Assembly: GCA_905221615.1 (NCBI GenBank)
Contig: CAJNDT010002935.1
Coordinates: forward strand, 97,501 to 161,500
DNA length: 64,000 bases
From: Symbiodinium sp. CCMP2592
Taxonomy: Eukaryota; Sar; Dinophyceae; Suessiales; Symbiodiniaceae
Reading direction: 5' to 3'
The translations under genes and the position numbers were made by a program. The stretch's first letter is position 1, and each line of letters begins with the position of its first letter. A model generated the notes under the pieces. It worked only from the letters and a program-made list of their open reading frames with translations. It did no database searches and was not told the origin of the DNA. Below, one piece after another: positions 50,190 to 62,200 of this stretch.

Positions 50190-50240
50190 CTCTGAAAAAC
50201 GGACGATGGGTTTCACGTCCGTGCTGTTCTCGCCCGAAAC
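50190..50240 (-). CDS. DED1: helicase exon: pre-Q segment
   Basis: 51 nt in phase 0 encoding VSGENSTDVKPIVRFSE, corresponding to the SG...P.I..F stretch with the conserved aromatic upstream of the Q motif. CAG|G acceptor and GAG|GC donor. Confidence 0.85.
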
Positions 50241-50827
50241 CTGGCTCAGGACTTCAGAGATCGACATGATCTAAGAGACCCCAAACTCCAAGGCTTCTTC
50301 GGGAAAGACCCCTCCGAAGGCCCTCGGGCCCTGGATGCCCAAAGCGCCCAAGCACAGGGTTGCGGGCATCGGAACCTATGTATCTCTTGCCAGATTTTTC
50401 ACTGGGCACTGATGCTGCGCTTTCGGAAAGCAGGAGAAGGGATGGGCAGCGAAAAACCTGAACTGGCCTTCGGCATAATTATCGGGAGAACTTCAAAGGC
50501 TCTCTCGAGCTACTATCCATGATTGCTCGATACTGTAAATGCAATCAGTGGGGCAGTTCCCTGTATCAGGTCAGAATCTTTTCAGGGCACTGCTTATGTA
50601 GGGTCAAGAATGCCATGATCTTTAAGAACCTTATGCCGGGCCGTGAGACTAACAAACACGTGCCGTTTTGCGCCATCGCATGTGAGTGATAGGGTAATTC
50701 TGTCAAACTCGCGCCAAACCTCGGCCTCAAACCCCTGACCCACAACACTTAGCTCTAGATCTACCTGCAAGCTGAATCCGGAACCCCATAAACACTGAGC
50801 CAGAAAGATCCTGCCACAAAAACGAGC

Positions 50828-50899
50828 CTGCACCGGGATAGCATCGTATTTGTCAAAATCGATGCCGCTCGTCGATCGGGTCTTCGGTGGCCCAAAGAC
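50828..50899 (-). CDS. DED1: helicase exon: SGIDFDKYDAIPVQ segment
   Basis: 72 nt encoding VFGPPKTRSTSGIDFDKYDA then IPVQ. The GI(N/D)F(E/D)KYD.IPV string is diagnostic of Ded1/DDX3 helicases upstream of the Q motif. Acceptor GCAG|GTC, donor CAG|GC. Confidence 0.9.
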
Positions 50900-51328
50900 C
50901 TGCATAATATTGGTGATCCTCCGGACTCCTTGAAACCGAGGTATCCTCGAAGGACCGGGGTGTGGGGTTTCGGTTTCGGGCTTGAGGTATATACCGTATA
51001 TGGCTTTGAGGTCAATTCGCTGTTTCATGGGCTCCAAGAGTTCGACGCCCGAGGTGGTCCACAATTCTTCTGCAGGCTCGGAGTTTCGCTGACATCCGGA
51101 AGAGGCTCCGAGCTCCCGAGACTCCCTTGAACTCAAACCTCTCAAATCAAAGGAGGAAGGTCTTCGTCTGCACAGGGCTTGGTCGCCCTTGCAGTTTCGG
51201 GAAGCCCCGTGCGTTGCTCCGACTAATGACCAAGGATCAAACCCTATAACCTCTGCATAAATAAGCTGCAGGAGAAACTGCCAATATGCAAGAGCTGTTC
51301 CAAGCACCCCCTTATAAGAGCGACTTAC

Positions 51329-51377
51329 CTCGAGCTCTGTCTGCTGCTCGTTGCGTTTGTTGCCGAAGCGCGCCGAC
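51329..51377 (-). CDS. DED1: helicase exon: N-terminal flank
   Basis: 49 nt between TTTTTGCAG|G and a consensus GTAAGT donor. Encodes SARFGNKRNEQQTELE, which matches the stretch before the conserved Ded1 segment, and ends in phase 0 as the next exon requires. Confidence 0.75.
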
Positions 51378-51529
51378 CTGCAAAAATGTGCCCAAGACTG
51401 ATATGGGCGGCTTGGGTTTCAAGCGTGGTGGCTTCCATGCGCTGCTACTCTGCTGGTTATGAGAGTGGTAGTCAAACTAGCGAGAATGATGGAAAGAAGT
51501 AACATCGTGAAAATGAACAGAATGATGAT

Positions 51530-52020
51530 CGAAAGCAGTAGCAGTAGCAGTAGTAGTAGTCGTCGTAGTCGTAGTAGCAGCAGTAATTCATGGTAGCAGC
51601 ACCGGCAGCAGCACGAACAATAGGTCGCAGGTCGAGGTCCAAGTGTGGTCTTGCCGTTGTTGCTGCTGGTGCTGATGGCGCTTGTAGCGCTAGCAGCGCT
51701 GGTGGCGCTGGTGCTGCTGCCGCTGGTGATGCTGGTGATGCTGATGCTGTTGGTGCTGCTGGTGATGCGGGTGATGCGGTGATGCGGGTGATGCGGGTGA
51801 TGCGGGTGATGCGGGTGATGCTGGTGCTGTTGGTGCTGTTGGTGCTGTTGGTGCTGTTGGTGCTGAAAGTGCGGGTGGTGCTGCTGGTGGTGCTGGTGGT
51901 GCCGGTGATGCCGGTGGTGCTGGTGGTGCTGGTGGTGGTGGTGGTGCTGCTGCTGCTGCTGCTGGTTCTGATGGCGCTGCTGCTTTGGGGTTTTGGGGCA
52001 GCAGCAGCAGCAGCAGCTGG
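51530..52020. repeat. GCTGGTG-type degenerate triplets
   Basis: GATGCGGGT and GCTGTTGGT nonamer runs in a GCT/GGT region. Confidence 0.85.
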
Positions 52021-53227
52021 TAAACCCGTAGACCGCAACAGCTCGATTCCTTTCGATCCCTTTCCGGTCTCATGAGGCCCACACCAGTCTCCGCCGGCGC
52101 CCTGCATTGAGAAGACAGTGCCTTGGCTGCCATGTCAGGCAGACATCGGTTTAGGACCAAGGCTATTGACTGTGGGCTTTGGGCTTTTGGGCTTGTGGGG
52201 TTTTGAGAGGCTCCTAGGCTACAGGAAGTCTCGGGTGCGGGCAACTTAGCATTCGCTGCGGCTTGGGACTCAGGGCTTGGGACATTGGGAGGATTTGCTG
52301 GGCCACAAGGCTTCCTCCTCTCGAACCTATCGGCCCATTGAAGTCCTGCCACTCACCGAAGAAGAACATATGATGAGCCGCATGTCGTATATCAATCTAC
52401 GGGTGGACATTCGCATGGCTTCTCTACAAGTAGCAGTGTTCGCTTCTGTGAGGACTGGTTTTCCTCTTCATGCCGCCGGCTGTTGAGTAATGTTCCCTTT
52501 CGTTTTGGTGCACGCTTCGAAGATTCGTTTCACCCACACCGCCTCCCTTCGGAGTCACCTGGAGCCCCGGCTTTTCTTCGAATCGCCGGCGCGATCGCTA
52601 TAGTCGGACCTGGCATAACACACTCGAAGGACTGTGAGGAGACGAAGTCTCCGCATGTCTGGTTGCTGCGTGAGTGGCGATCTGATTCTGTCTGTGTTCT
52701 TCACATAACGTGAATTTGGAGTTCCGGTGGCTGGCCCTAGGTGCTTGCAGGTCGATGGTTGGAGATCGTCATAGGGGTTTTCACAGCTTGGACAAGGGCC
52801 TGTGAACCGCTGAAGGGGGTTCAGGGGGCTTCCGGTGTTCAGCGCTCCAGCTGGTGCAATGAGCGTTGGATTGAATGTGGTACGATCTTTAAGCAAATGG
52901 CGGAAACTTGCTGCAATCAAGCCATAGTTTCAATTAAGGTTGCAGATTGGAACTTCATGTGCCAAGCAGAATGACCCGTGAACAGGGCTTCAGCAGCCAA
53001 GTGAGATCGTGGACCTGCCCTTGCAAGTCGAGAAGGAAAACAGTTGTGCTTAGCTCCTGAAGCAACCCCGCTCTCGGAGCCTTAGCCACCACCTGTGCTG
53101 TTTGAAGTCTTGACGTCTAATTGCAAAACAGGATCAATGTCCCAACAAACCTCAAACTTCTCGCCACTTTCCGGCTTGAGGTTGGTGTCATCCATGTATC
53201 GCAAAGATCCATTTAGCACAAACATAC

Positions 53228-53281
53228 CAAATCTGGGCTTGGCCGACTTCCCCGCACCCTTTCCACCGTCGCGGTCGAAGC
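53228..53281 (-). CDS. candidate N-terminal helicase exon (Gly/Lys-rich)
   Basis: Encodes GFDRDGGKGAGKSAKPRF between an AAG|G acceptor and a G|GTATGT donor. Low-complexity Gly/Lys/Arg segments are usual in Ded1 N-terminal tails. Its phase does not join directly to the next recognised exon, so another exon would lie between; it may instead be chance. Confidence 0.4.
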
Positions 53282-54309
53282 CTTGTTGGCGCAGAGGCTT
53301 CAAAGAAGGGTTGGGCTTTTGGTTCAGGTTCGGAGCTTCTGGAGCTAATGCTGCTGGCCCAAAAAAACAGCCTCAAAGCTGGGGACACAGTTGTTGAAGT
53401 GAGGATGTGATGTGAGGGGCGGCTTCCTGCTTGGTCTGCTAGGCTCATGCCCTGGGTGAGTCGCCAGACTCCGCAAAGGAAGGCCGAAAGCGATCCTCGC
53501 CAATCTTGTAAGGCCCTTACCAAGAGGTTTGTCTTGCACTGGCACTTTTGCATCCCGACAGAAAGTTTTCATAGTCGCAAATTGAGGCTTCTGACAAAAG
53601 ACACTCTTCATTCTGGCACGCCGCATGCTTACACCCAAGACAGGAACCCAAACCCAACAGAACTAAGGATCAGGCCACCGCCGTCCCGGCCATTCTTTCC
53701 TGAATAGCCTGACACAAACACCCTGTGGGACTAAGTCCAAGCCTGAGATTTACAGTGTAGCAATCTCGTTCAATCTGCAAAACGAAAAGATTACGGCACG
53801 AATTGGTAACGACAACATCAGCACTTCCTTAATACAACGAGATGAAAGGCGCGGGCTCAGTGGACGCTGACTCGTCGTGATCTAGAGAAAGCTGCTGCTG
53901 CAACAAGATCAACAACGAATGAGGCAGTGCCCGGCCTCCGCCACCCTTTCCGCGCCTGCCAGCTGCAAACATGTCCGATGCGGCAAGGGGAGAGTGTGAA
54001 CCAAAGGCCCAACCCGAAGCACTTTCGTCAAAGTGAGCAGATTAGCAACAGTGACGCGCTTGCAACACACGTACAAACTCGCGTCTAAGATCTGCGTGCT
54101 TTGGCAGAGTTGTGGGTATATGTGAATCCTGATTATGACTTACTGGCACGATGGCCGTTCTGGATGCTCGCCGCTGTGAAAGCTGTGGACGTCAAAGTGA
54201 CAGCCCTGAAAAGCCTAAGATAGCCACAATGGAGATTTGGGCCTGGCTTGGAGGCCTTGGTTTGGAGTGCCTTTGGCCTTGATTTCGGGGCTTTTCTGAA
54301 TTCATATCG

Positions 54310-54400
54310 TAGAATAGTAATAGTAATAATGATAATAATAATAATAATAGCAATAATAATAATAGTAATAATAGTAATACTAGTAATAACAATAGTAATA
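54310..54400. repeat. AAT triplet repeat
   Basis: AATAGT/AATAAT units. Confidence 0.85.
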
Positions 54401-54509
54401 GCTAAGAGCCGAACCACTCTGATCGGCCATCAGTCTCCTGGGCACATCGGCTTCCCGGCTTAGACAAGGCTCTTGCAGAACTTGAACAATCACGGAAGAA
54501 CGGAGGAGG

Positions 54510-54544
54510 AAAACAACGACAAGAACAAGAACAAGAACAAGAAG

Positions 54545-54575
<31 letters not shown>

Positions 54576-54685
54576 ACAACAAGAACAATAACAAGAACAA
54601 GAACAAGAACAAGAACAACAAGAACAAGAACAAGAACAACAAGAACAACAACAACGACGACAACAACAACAAGAACTGCCGATAC
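54510..54685. repeat. AAC/AAG repeats
   Basis: AACAAG hexamers and AAC triplets. Confidence 0.9.
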
Positions 54686-54729
54686 GCACACAGAAATTTG
54701 CACACGCATGCAAATATTGGCTGCTTGTC

Positions 54730-55170
54730 GACTCATCAAGAATGTGCGTGTGTATGCATACATGCAGGCATACGTACAATGCCATGTACCAGATGCCATG
54801 ATACACCATACCATCCACCATACCTTACACAACACCCATACACTATACCGTATACCATATAAACATACCATGCACAGTACCATACAGCTTACCACGCACC
54901 ATACCATGCAGCGTACTATACTCTCGACTATATACCATACTCTCGACATGCCAGGCACCATGCCGCACAGCATGACATGCACCAGACAAACCAGTACATG
55001 ATAGCATACCCCATACCATACAAACAAAAACGCACCAGACACCATAAACCATAAGCCACACATCAGACCATGTATACACGTAGACACATAGGTACACAAG
55101 CACGTACAAGCGCACGTGTACGCATGTATGTATATATATATACACATACAGATGCATGCATGTAGGATGA
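54730..55170. repeat. degenerate CATAC/CATGC region
   Basis: Low-complexity ACCATAC and CATGC units. Confidence 0.7.
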
Positions 55171-56159
55171 TTGCCCATGCATCATCCACATCAGATGCGT
55201 CAACTCCATACATCCTGCACATCAGTTTTCTTCATGTACACTTTATGCCTCATATGCATGTACATCTGTCGTAGTGTCATGTTACTAGATTGCTGCATAT
55301 TACGAAACCTGTAGCGCAATCTGGTTCCTACATGCGATGATCACAACACCGACAGGCTACAACATGAGAAATCATCTAAGAGTTGTTGTGACGAGTGCGC
55401 TTCTGACAGTCACTGGCATACTTTCTCGTGTACTCCCCCAAGCCTGCAACCCTGAACCGCTATCCCTGAACCCCTTCATCTCAAAATCCCGACCCCATCC
55501 CCAAAAGTCCCTAACGGTCCTATACTGGATGCTGATAGATAAATCTTACAGCACCACCTCATCCCTCAACCCCAACCTTGACACTTCAAACAAACTTCCA
55601 ACCCAGAAAACCCTGCATATCCTAACACCCTAAAAATGGAAAAAGATAGAATCCTCACAGGCCCCTGGCATTCTTTCGCTCCGCTGGACTCGGCTCGGAC
55701 CCTCCCGTGCCGTTGCGCTGGTGTGGTGGGACCTGAGCTTGCCCACGTCCCTCCTCAGACACTTTGAGGGGTTCTTCTGGTAAGCGGGTGCGTAGGTGAT
55801 ACAAACAACACCGGCATTAGGACAGTTCACGATTTTATGCCACCCACTAACCACCTACCTACCTGCGTACATACAGGGGCCTTCTCGAGCCAGGCGTCTA
55901 CACTGCAGCGAAAGGCCAAGAAGCTTCTCAACTGTCTTCGATGCTAGTGCATTCCGTTATTTAGATGTTTGGACTTGAGGCTTAGCGCCTGAAGGCCGGG
56001 TTTTCGGGTCTGCGATCGGGATGTGGGGCTGAGAGGGGATGATGTTAGATGAGGATGAAGTGGAGGACGGCGCTGTGCCGATTTCTGGTGTCACTAACCA
56101 CTGAAAACGAGCGGGCATGATATGGAAGATTACGGAAGACTGTCACATAGACATGCGTA

Positions 56160-56269
56160 TGCATGCCGTACTTATATGTAGATGCGTATATATGTACATA
56201 TATATGACACTTTAACATATATATATATATATATGTATATATGTATATATGTATATATGTATATATGTA

Positions 56270-56301
<32 letters not shown>

Positions 56302-56310
56302 CTTATTCGT
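56160..56310. repeat. TA and GTATATAT repeats
   Basis: Octamer ATGTATAT units between two pure TA runs. Confidence 0.9.
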
Positions 56311-57124
56311 TGATTTATAATCATTGGCGTGAAAACAAATCTATTCATGTCATACGTATGCGCATATATAGACATAATAGACATATAATTATGTTATATA
56401 CGGTATACAGTGGAACTGGCGGTGACCACCTACATCTATAGGTATACAATTATACATACCGAAACCTACCAAGGCTATTTTGCAGATAACTGCTGTGTAG
56501 ACGTGTCAATGTAGCAAGCGTCATAGCGAAGATTAAAACTATGAGGGCAATATTGATAGAGTCTGTCAGACAACCAATGCCGTGATGGCTGCCATCCAGA
56601 ACATTCATGAATCAAGAGTACAGTAGAAAGGCAGAAAGGTGGAATATGGTTCGTTGCGGATTATACAAGTACGGGACATGACGGAAACACCGAGACTGCA
56701 AATACGGATGAAAGCTATTATTCATCATGGTACATACTTCGAAGCACGTGTGTAGATGCCCCGCAAAAGGGTGGCGCACCATACTTAGAGAGGTCTCTTG
56801 ATGATGGCCGTGATTCTGACAGCAACAGAGTAGCGACAAGACTCGCGGCAATGGTCTTCACAAGAAGAACCACCATTCTTCATAAGTTGGAATCATCGCT
56901 GATGAAAGTGGTGCTCACTTTCAGCATCGCTCCCTGAAACAAAACGCCTGGGCCGGCTGCGTACTTCTTTTGCATCAAAGGACCTGTTTGACGACCTGGG
57001 CGGGGTGAAGTGAAGGCACAACGTGCGACGGCCAAGATGAACAGGTGAAGGGCGCAATACGTAAAATGGCGGTTGAGGATCTTCTGAAAGGATCTTGACA
57101 GGTGCTGTTCGGGCCTGGAGAATA

Positions 57125-57396
57125 AGTACTAGTACGGGTACTAGTACAACTACGGCTACTACGACTACTACTACTCCTACCCCTACCCCCACTCCTATTC
57201 CTACTCCTTATCTACTACTTCTTCTTCTACTACTACTACTATTACTACTACTACTACTGCTGCTACTACTACTAGTACCACCACCACTACTACCACCACC
57301 ACCACCACCACCACCACCACCACCAGCAGCACAGCACCAGCAAAGGCACCAGCACCAGCACCACTACTACTGCTGCTGCTGCTGCTACTACTACTA

Positions 57397-57428
<32 letters not shown>

Positions 57429-57720
57429 ACTCCTACTCGTACCGCCACTCCCACTCCTACACCTACTCCTACTCCTGCTCCTACTCCTACTCCAACTACT
57501 ACCACTACTACTTACTACGACAACGACAACTACTCATACTCGTACTCGTGCTCGTGCTCGCGCTCGTACTCCTACTCCTCCTGCTACTCCTGCTCGTACT
57601 CTTACTCCCACTCCTGCTCTACTGCGACTGTGACTGCTGCTTTTCCTGCTGCTGCTGCTGCTGCCGCTGCCGCTACCTCTGCCGCTACTGCTACTACGAC
57701 TACCACCACCAATAGCAGCA
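57125..57720. repeat. ACT/CCT/CAC triplet and hexamer region
   Basis: Mixed triplet repeats; the long open frames are artefacts. Confidence 0.9.
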
Positions 57721-58340
57721 CCAACGAAACTACCTACATTGCTATGACTATGACGATGAGGACTGACTGCTACGATGACGAAGAGGACGACTCACGACGA
57801 CTTCTAGTACGAGTCTCCCCAAACTTCATTTCGGTCGGAACCCGTTCTTTCTGAAATAGAAATGCAGAGCCTTCTACTGGTGCATTTACATGAGTAGAAC
57901 AAGGTTGGGGGGGAAGTTTAGATTCTATTCATGGGGATATCAAGTAAATTTCCAAATGTTTAAAGCTGAACAGGGTCCATATGGAGAGCGAGTCGGGTTA
58001 GCGGCTCTTGGCCTGTGGTGTCTAGAGTGAACGATGGACACAATTCCAGCAAACGAAAAAGCGAAAGAGAAACCCAAATCGCATGAAACACCTGAATCCG
58101 AAACCCCTTTAAGCCGCAACTGCAACCGACGGGCGATTCCTCCCGGACGAGACCAGAAAGGCGGAACTGATCAGCTAATGTAAACGGCTGCGCCAAAAAA
58201 GGGACGTGTCTGGCTGGAGCGGTGTACACAACGACCCAGCGCTGCGCAGCCAGGGTTCCTCTGCCAACACTTCGGTCCTAAGAAGACTCAGAGGATTCAG
58301 GAAAGCAGCCACCATTGTCCACCATTAGCCTCTGTTTCTT

Positions 58341-58517
58341 TTACGTCAGATCGCTGTTCGATGCCTTCGCGCCCGCAGGGCCCCGGGCAGGGCTCAGAGG
58401 CTCCTTCGCTGCCTTCTCTGTCGGCTCCTTCTTTGCCTCTGCAGGCGCTGCGGTCAGCGACTGCATGGAGGAGCCAGCAGCGTTCGTGTAGGCGCTTGCC
58501 TCCCGAAGGATGGCTGC
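58341..58517 (-). CDS. SLOG-SLATT gene last exon with stop codon
   Basis: 58 codons then TAA. Begins AAILREASAYTNAAGSSMQS, completing the C-terminal helix, and ends in a low-complexity Ala/Glu/Lys/Pro tail (SNSDLT at the end). Acceptor GAG|GCAGCC. The preceding exon ends in phase 0, so the join is exact. Confidence 0.8.
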   Translation of the reverse strand, partial: AAILREASAYTNAAGSSMQSLTAAPAEAKKEPTEKAAKEPLSPARGPAGAKASNSDLT

Positions 58518-59023
58518 CTCGATCAACATGCAACGACCAAAGCAAGAAGAGCTATGATCAGGAAAAAGCAGGACATGTTGACAATAGCAAAGCAAACAAC
58601 TGCAAACAACCAGAGCAACAACGACGACAGCGACAGCGGCAATGATGATTGCAACTTTCACGAAGAGCACTGCTAGCATTACCGTACTGCTTTTGCTGCT
58701 GCCTGTTGCCATTTCAAGCTTGACGTCGTCGTCGTCCCGTCGTGGTGACTGTTGACGGGGGTTAGCAGGTTAGCACCTTGCAGGAGGAGGATGAGGAGGA
58801 GGAGGAGGAGGCGGACGAGTAGAAGCAGGAGCACCAATAATGGCAGTCTTCGCGTTGGCAGTACCCACATCAGCAGTGGTTCAACAACATGAACACTAAC
58901 ATCAACATCAAGCTAGACCGTAGTAGCACCGGTAGTGGTAGTGGTAGCGGTGGTGGTGGTGGCAGTAGCAGTAGCAGTAGCAGTAGCAGCAGCAGCAGCA
59001 GCAGTAGCAGTAGCAGTAGCAGT

Positions 59024-59112
<89 letters not shown>

Positions 59113-59132
59113 TAGTAGTGGTAGTTGTAGTT

Positions 59133-59187
<55 letters not shown>

Positions 59188-59192
59188 CAGTC

Positions 59193-59226
<34 letters not shown>

Positions 59227-62200
59227 ACTCCCAGATAAAACTATGCATCAAGGATCTGTGGTAGCTCTGCTCAGGCCAGTCTGATTCTGCAATTATGGGG
59301 TGATGGGGAACTGGATGGCTCTGTGCCCTCTCACGAGACAGCCTCTCTTTTCTCTTCTTTGAAGCTAGTTGCTGCACCAAAGGGTGGAATGATCATCTCA
59401 GCCAAGCCTGCAGGCATTCGTGCCGAGGCTACATCCAGGCCCCAAAATTGGGGTGCGCTCAGCGCCGGCCAAATGGCTGCTGCCTAGAGGGGCGCCTAGC
59501 GAAGACTGCTGCGAGGGAAGAAGAAAAGAAGAAGAAGAAGTAGTAGTAGTAGTAGGAGGAGTAGGAGTAGGAGTAGGAGTAGGAGTAGGAGTAGGAGTAG
59601 GAGTAGGAGTAGGAGTAGGAGTAGGAGTAGGAGTAGGAGTAGGAGTAGGAGTAGGAGTAGGAGTAGGAGTACGAGGAGGAGTAGCAGTAGTAGTGGTGGT
59701 GATAGGTGACATTGTTGCTACATGATAAAGACAACGCGAGCAAGCAAACACGGAATGAAGAATCGTCATGAAAAAACATGGCGAGTTCATGACTCTGCCT
59801 CGGCGACGTTCACCATCCATTCCTTGTGGAAGTTTGTCCGTCGCTCAACGACACCAAGGGCTGACCAACGGTGCCGGATATGGAGCAAGTCCTGCGAATA
59901 GGGACTTTGGGCTTTTGATCTCTTTCCCGCCTCACGGGAGCATGCTGCTTGACAACTCACGAAACATGAACGCGCTTCTCAAGCATGGACGACAAGCCTG
60001 GATGGAAGCATTGAGAGCAGAGAGTCGGGCTTGTAGCCCTTCGTGATGCATCAAGGTGTTCATGGCAGCACCCAAGGCGACCATAAAGGGAATCCACAGT
60101 TTCTGGTCCAATGCGCCCAGGACTGTGCCCAAAACCGAGGATAAAACAATGAGAGCTTCGTACACAGCCACTCGATGAGACAAGCGGGGTGCCAGCGCCT
60201 GCCAGTACTGCAGCTTGGCCTTGACCCTTTCTTCGAAATACTCCTCGACGGATATCGTGGTCTTCCCGCTTGAAGGAAATACTGTTGCAGAGCTGAGGTG
60301 TTCTCCGTCTTCTTCGAGAAGCGGACGGCGTGCTGCTGATCCTTCGTGGGACTCTTCTTCGAGCCTGCGAGATGTCAAATGCACTTAGTCGGAGAACAAA
60401 CAGTCAGTGACAACGGTTTGGGAGGCTCATTCAAACCAAATGTAAAGGCCTAGACTCGTCAGGATTCGCTCCCCTTCCCTTGCGGCAGCAAGAGAGATTT
60501 CCGTCGAAGTCCGACGTCTACTGAATTCATGATTCTTCAGATGAAGATGTCTCACATTAGATTTGCTGATGTCGAGTGCCTCTTGCAAGAGAGACAGCGA
60601 TGCCCGTTTGGTGTCGTACGGGTTGGTACATGCGCACTACGCTTTCAGATGCAACTGTATTCCAGCCTCTTCGGCACGAGCCTGCACGAGATCGACACAC
60701 TAAAGAGGAGACGACTTAGATCTGGAATGGCCTAAGGGTACAACTTCCTTTCCAAAGTGAAAGGGAGATCGAAAGCGGATGACAGGAATAATGGGGTGGC
60801 TGCCTTTCTACCACAACCAGGTACAATCCGAGGACAGGATTTAGGCTACAGTGTCAACTGCCCGAGATTAAAGCAAGTCCAAGCTGAGCTGCGTGCAGCT
60901 TCCAAACATCGTGTCAATGCCATTCCTGCTCGTGGAAGGTACGTGGAGCGTGTCGTGATGAAATTCTGGTGCGATGCTTCCTGGACACCAAATCTAAAGA
61001 AAACGTCCGCTGTGTAGGGTGTTAAGTTTGGGCCATGGGTCTCAATGCGAAAGCTTCCACATTAAAACGTAAAGCAAGCAGCCGTAAATAGAAGACACCT
61101 TGGACGCAAGCAAGACGGTGTGCTCCTGCTCTTCTGGTAGCTGCATCGAGCCATAGTCTTCGACCTGTACTCGGAATCTCATGATCTCTGACTCGACCTG
61201 TTCGGCTGCCAGATATACGGCTCCCCATTTTGACATGTACCGAAGTCGCGAAAGCAACGTAAAAGCAAGGCCGCTGAGAGCAGGCATCAGGATCAATGCC
61301 ATATCCCCCAGCCACTGCAGGAACGATTCGTGATCAGGCCCCATTTGCGTGTCTAGCCAAGCACTCCAAGCAGCGATCATAGTGGCCAGCAGGGAGAGTA
61401 TGACACCACCAACTGCCATCAAATTCGAACGCGATGCAAATCGGTGTGCATTGAAACGCAGTTGCCGAAGGAAGTCGCAAGCCTCTGCCAGGCTCCTTGC
61501 ACGCAGATCATCTTCACCAAGCCTTGCACCACCACCGCATGTGTTAGCAAAACAAGCGCTGATTTTGTCCAAGACCTTGTCGGGCTTGTCTTGGAAGGCA
61601 TCCACAACAACAAAGGATTGGGAGAGTCGATGCCAATCTTTCCGCAGAAGGGTCGTGATCGAAGCAAAAAGCTTTGTATTTATCCACCGGTTCTCCTTGA
61701 GATTTTGAAGGGTCTCATTCCCCAGTCGTTCGTGCAAAGACTGAATAACATCTCCAGCAGTGAAGTCCTGCTCCCTCTTCAGGCCGCCATTTTGAGGTCT
61801 TTTGCTTGCCATCTCGGCTATGATGTCGAGCACGTGGCTCCAGAGGTCGCTAGCCAAGCCAGTGTGCTTAAAGAGAATGGCCGGCCTCCCTGCATCCAAA
61901 GAGGAAAAAATCAGGTCACTCGTGCACCCAGTCCCGATGGCTCCAGAGCTGTACACGCTTCCCTGCGGCCCCAGCCAGTCCAGGTCGAAGCAAACGGCCG
62001 AATCCCCGAAATTCCCGGATCCTTTGCAGAAGATGTAATGAGTGGCTGCACGGAAGAACCACCTCCCATAGTGGGATCTCCCGAGAGTCTCCCGTCTCGC
62101 CGCTTCTGTGGCGGCCATGTCACCTGGAACCGGCCACAGGTTCGCAGATTCCGGGAAGAGCGCTGGGGGCAAATGGACGATTGGCAGCTTCAGCAAGGTC

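Noticed and set aside
53082-53303. Continuation of the Gly/Lys-rich frame beyond 53228 (DDTNLKPESGEKFEV)
   Set aside because: A GTATGT donor precedes it, so it was read as intron; it could be coding if that donor is unused.
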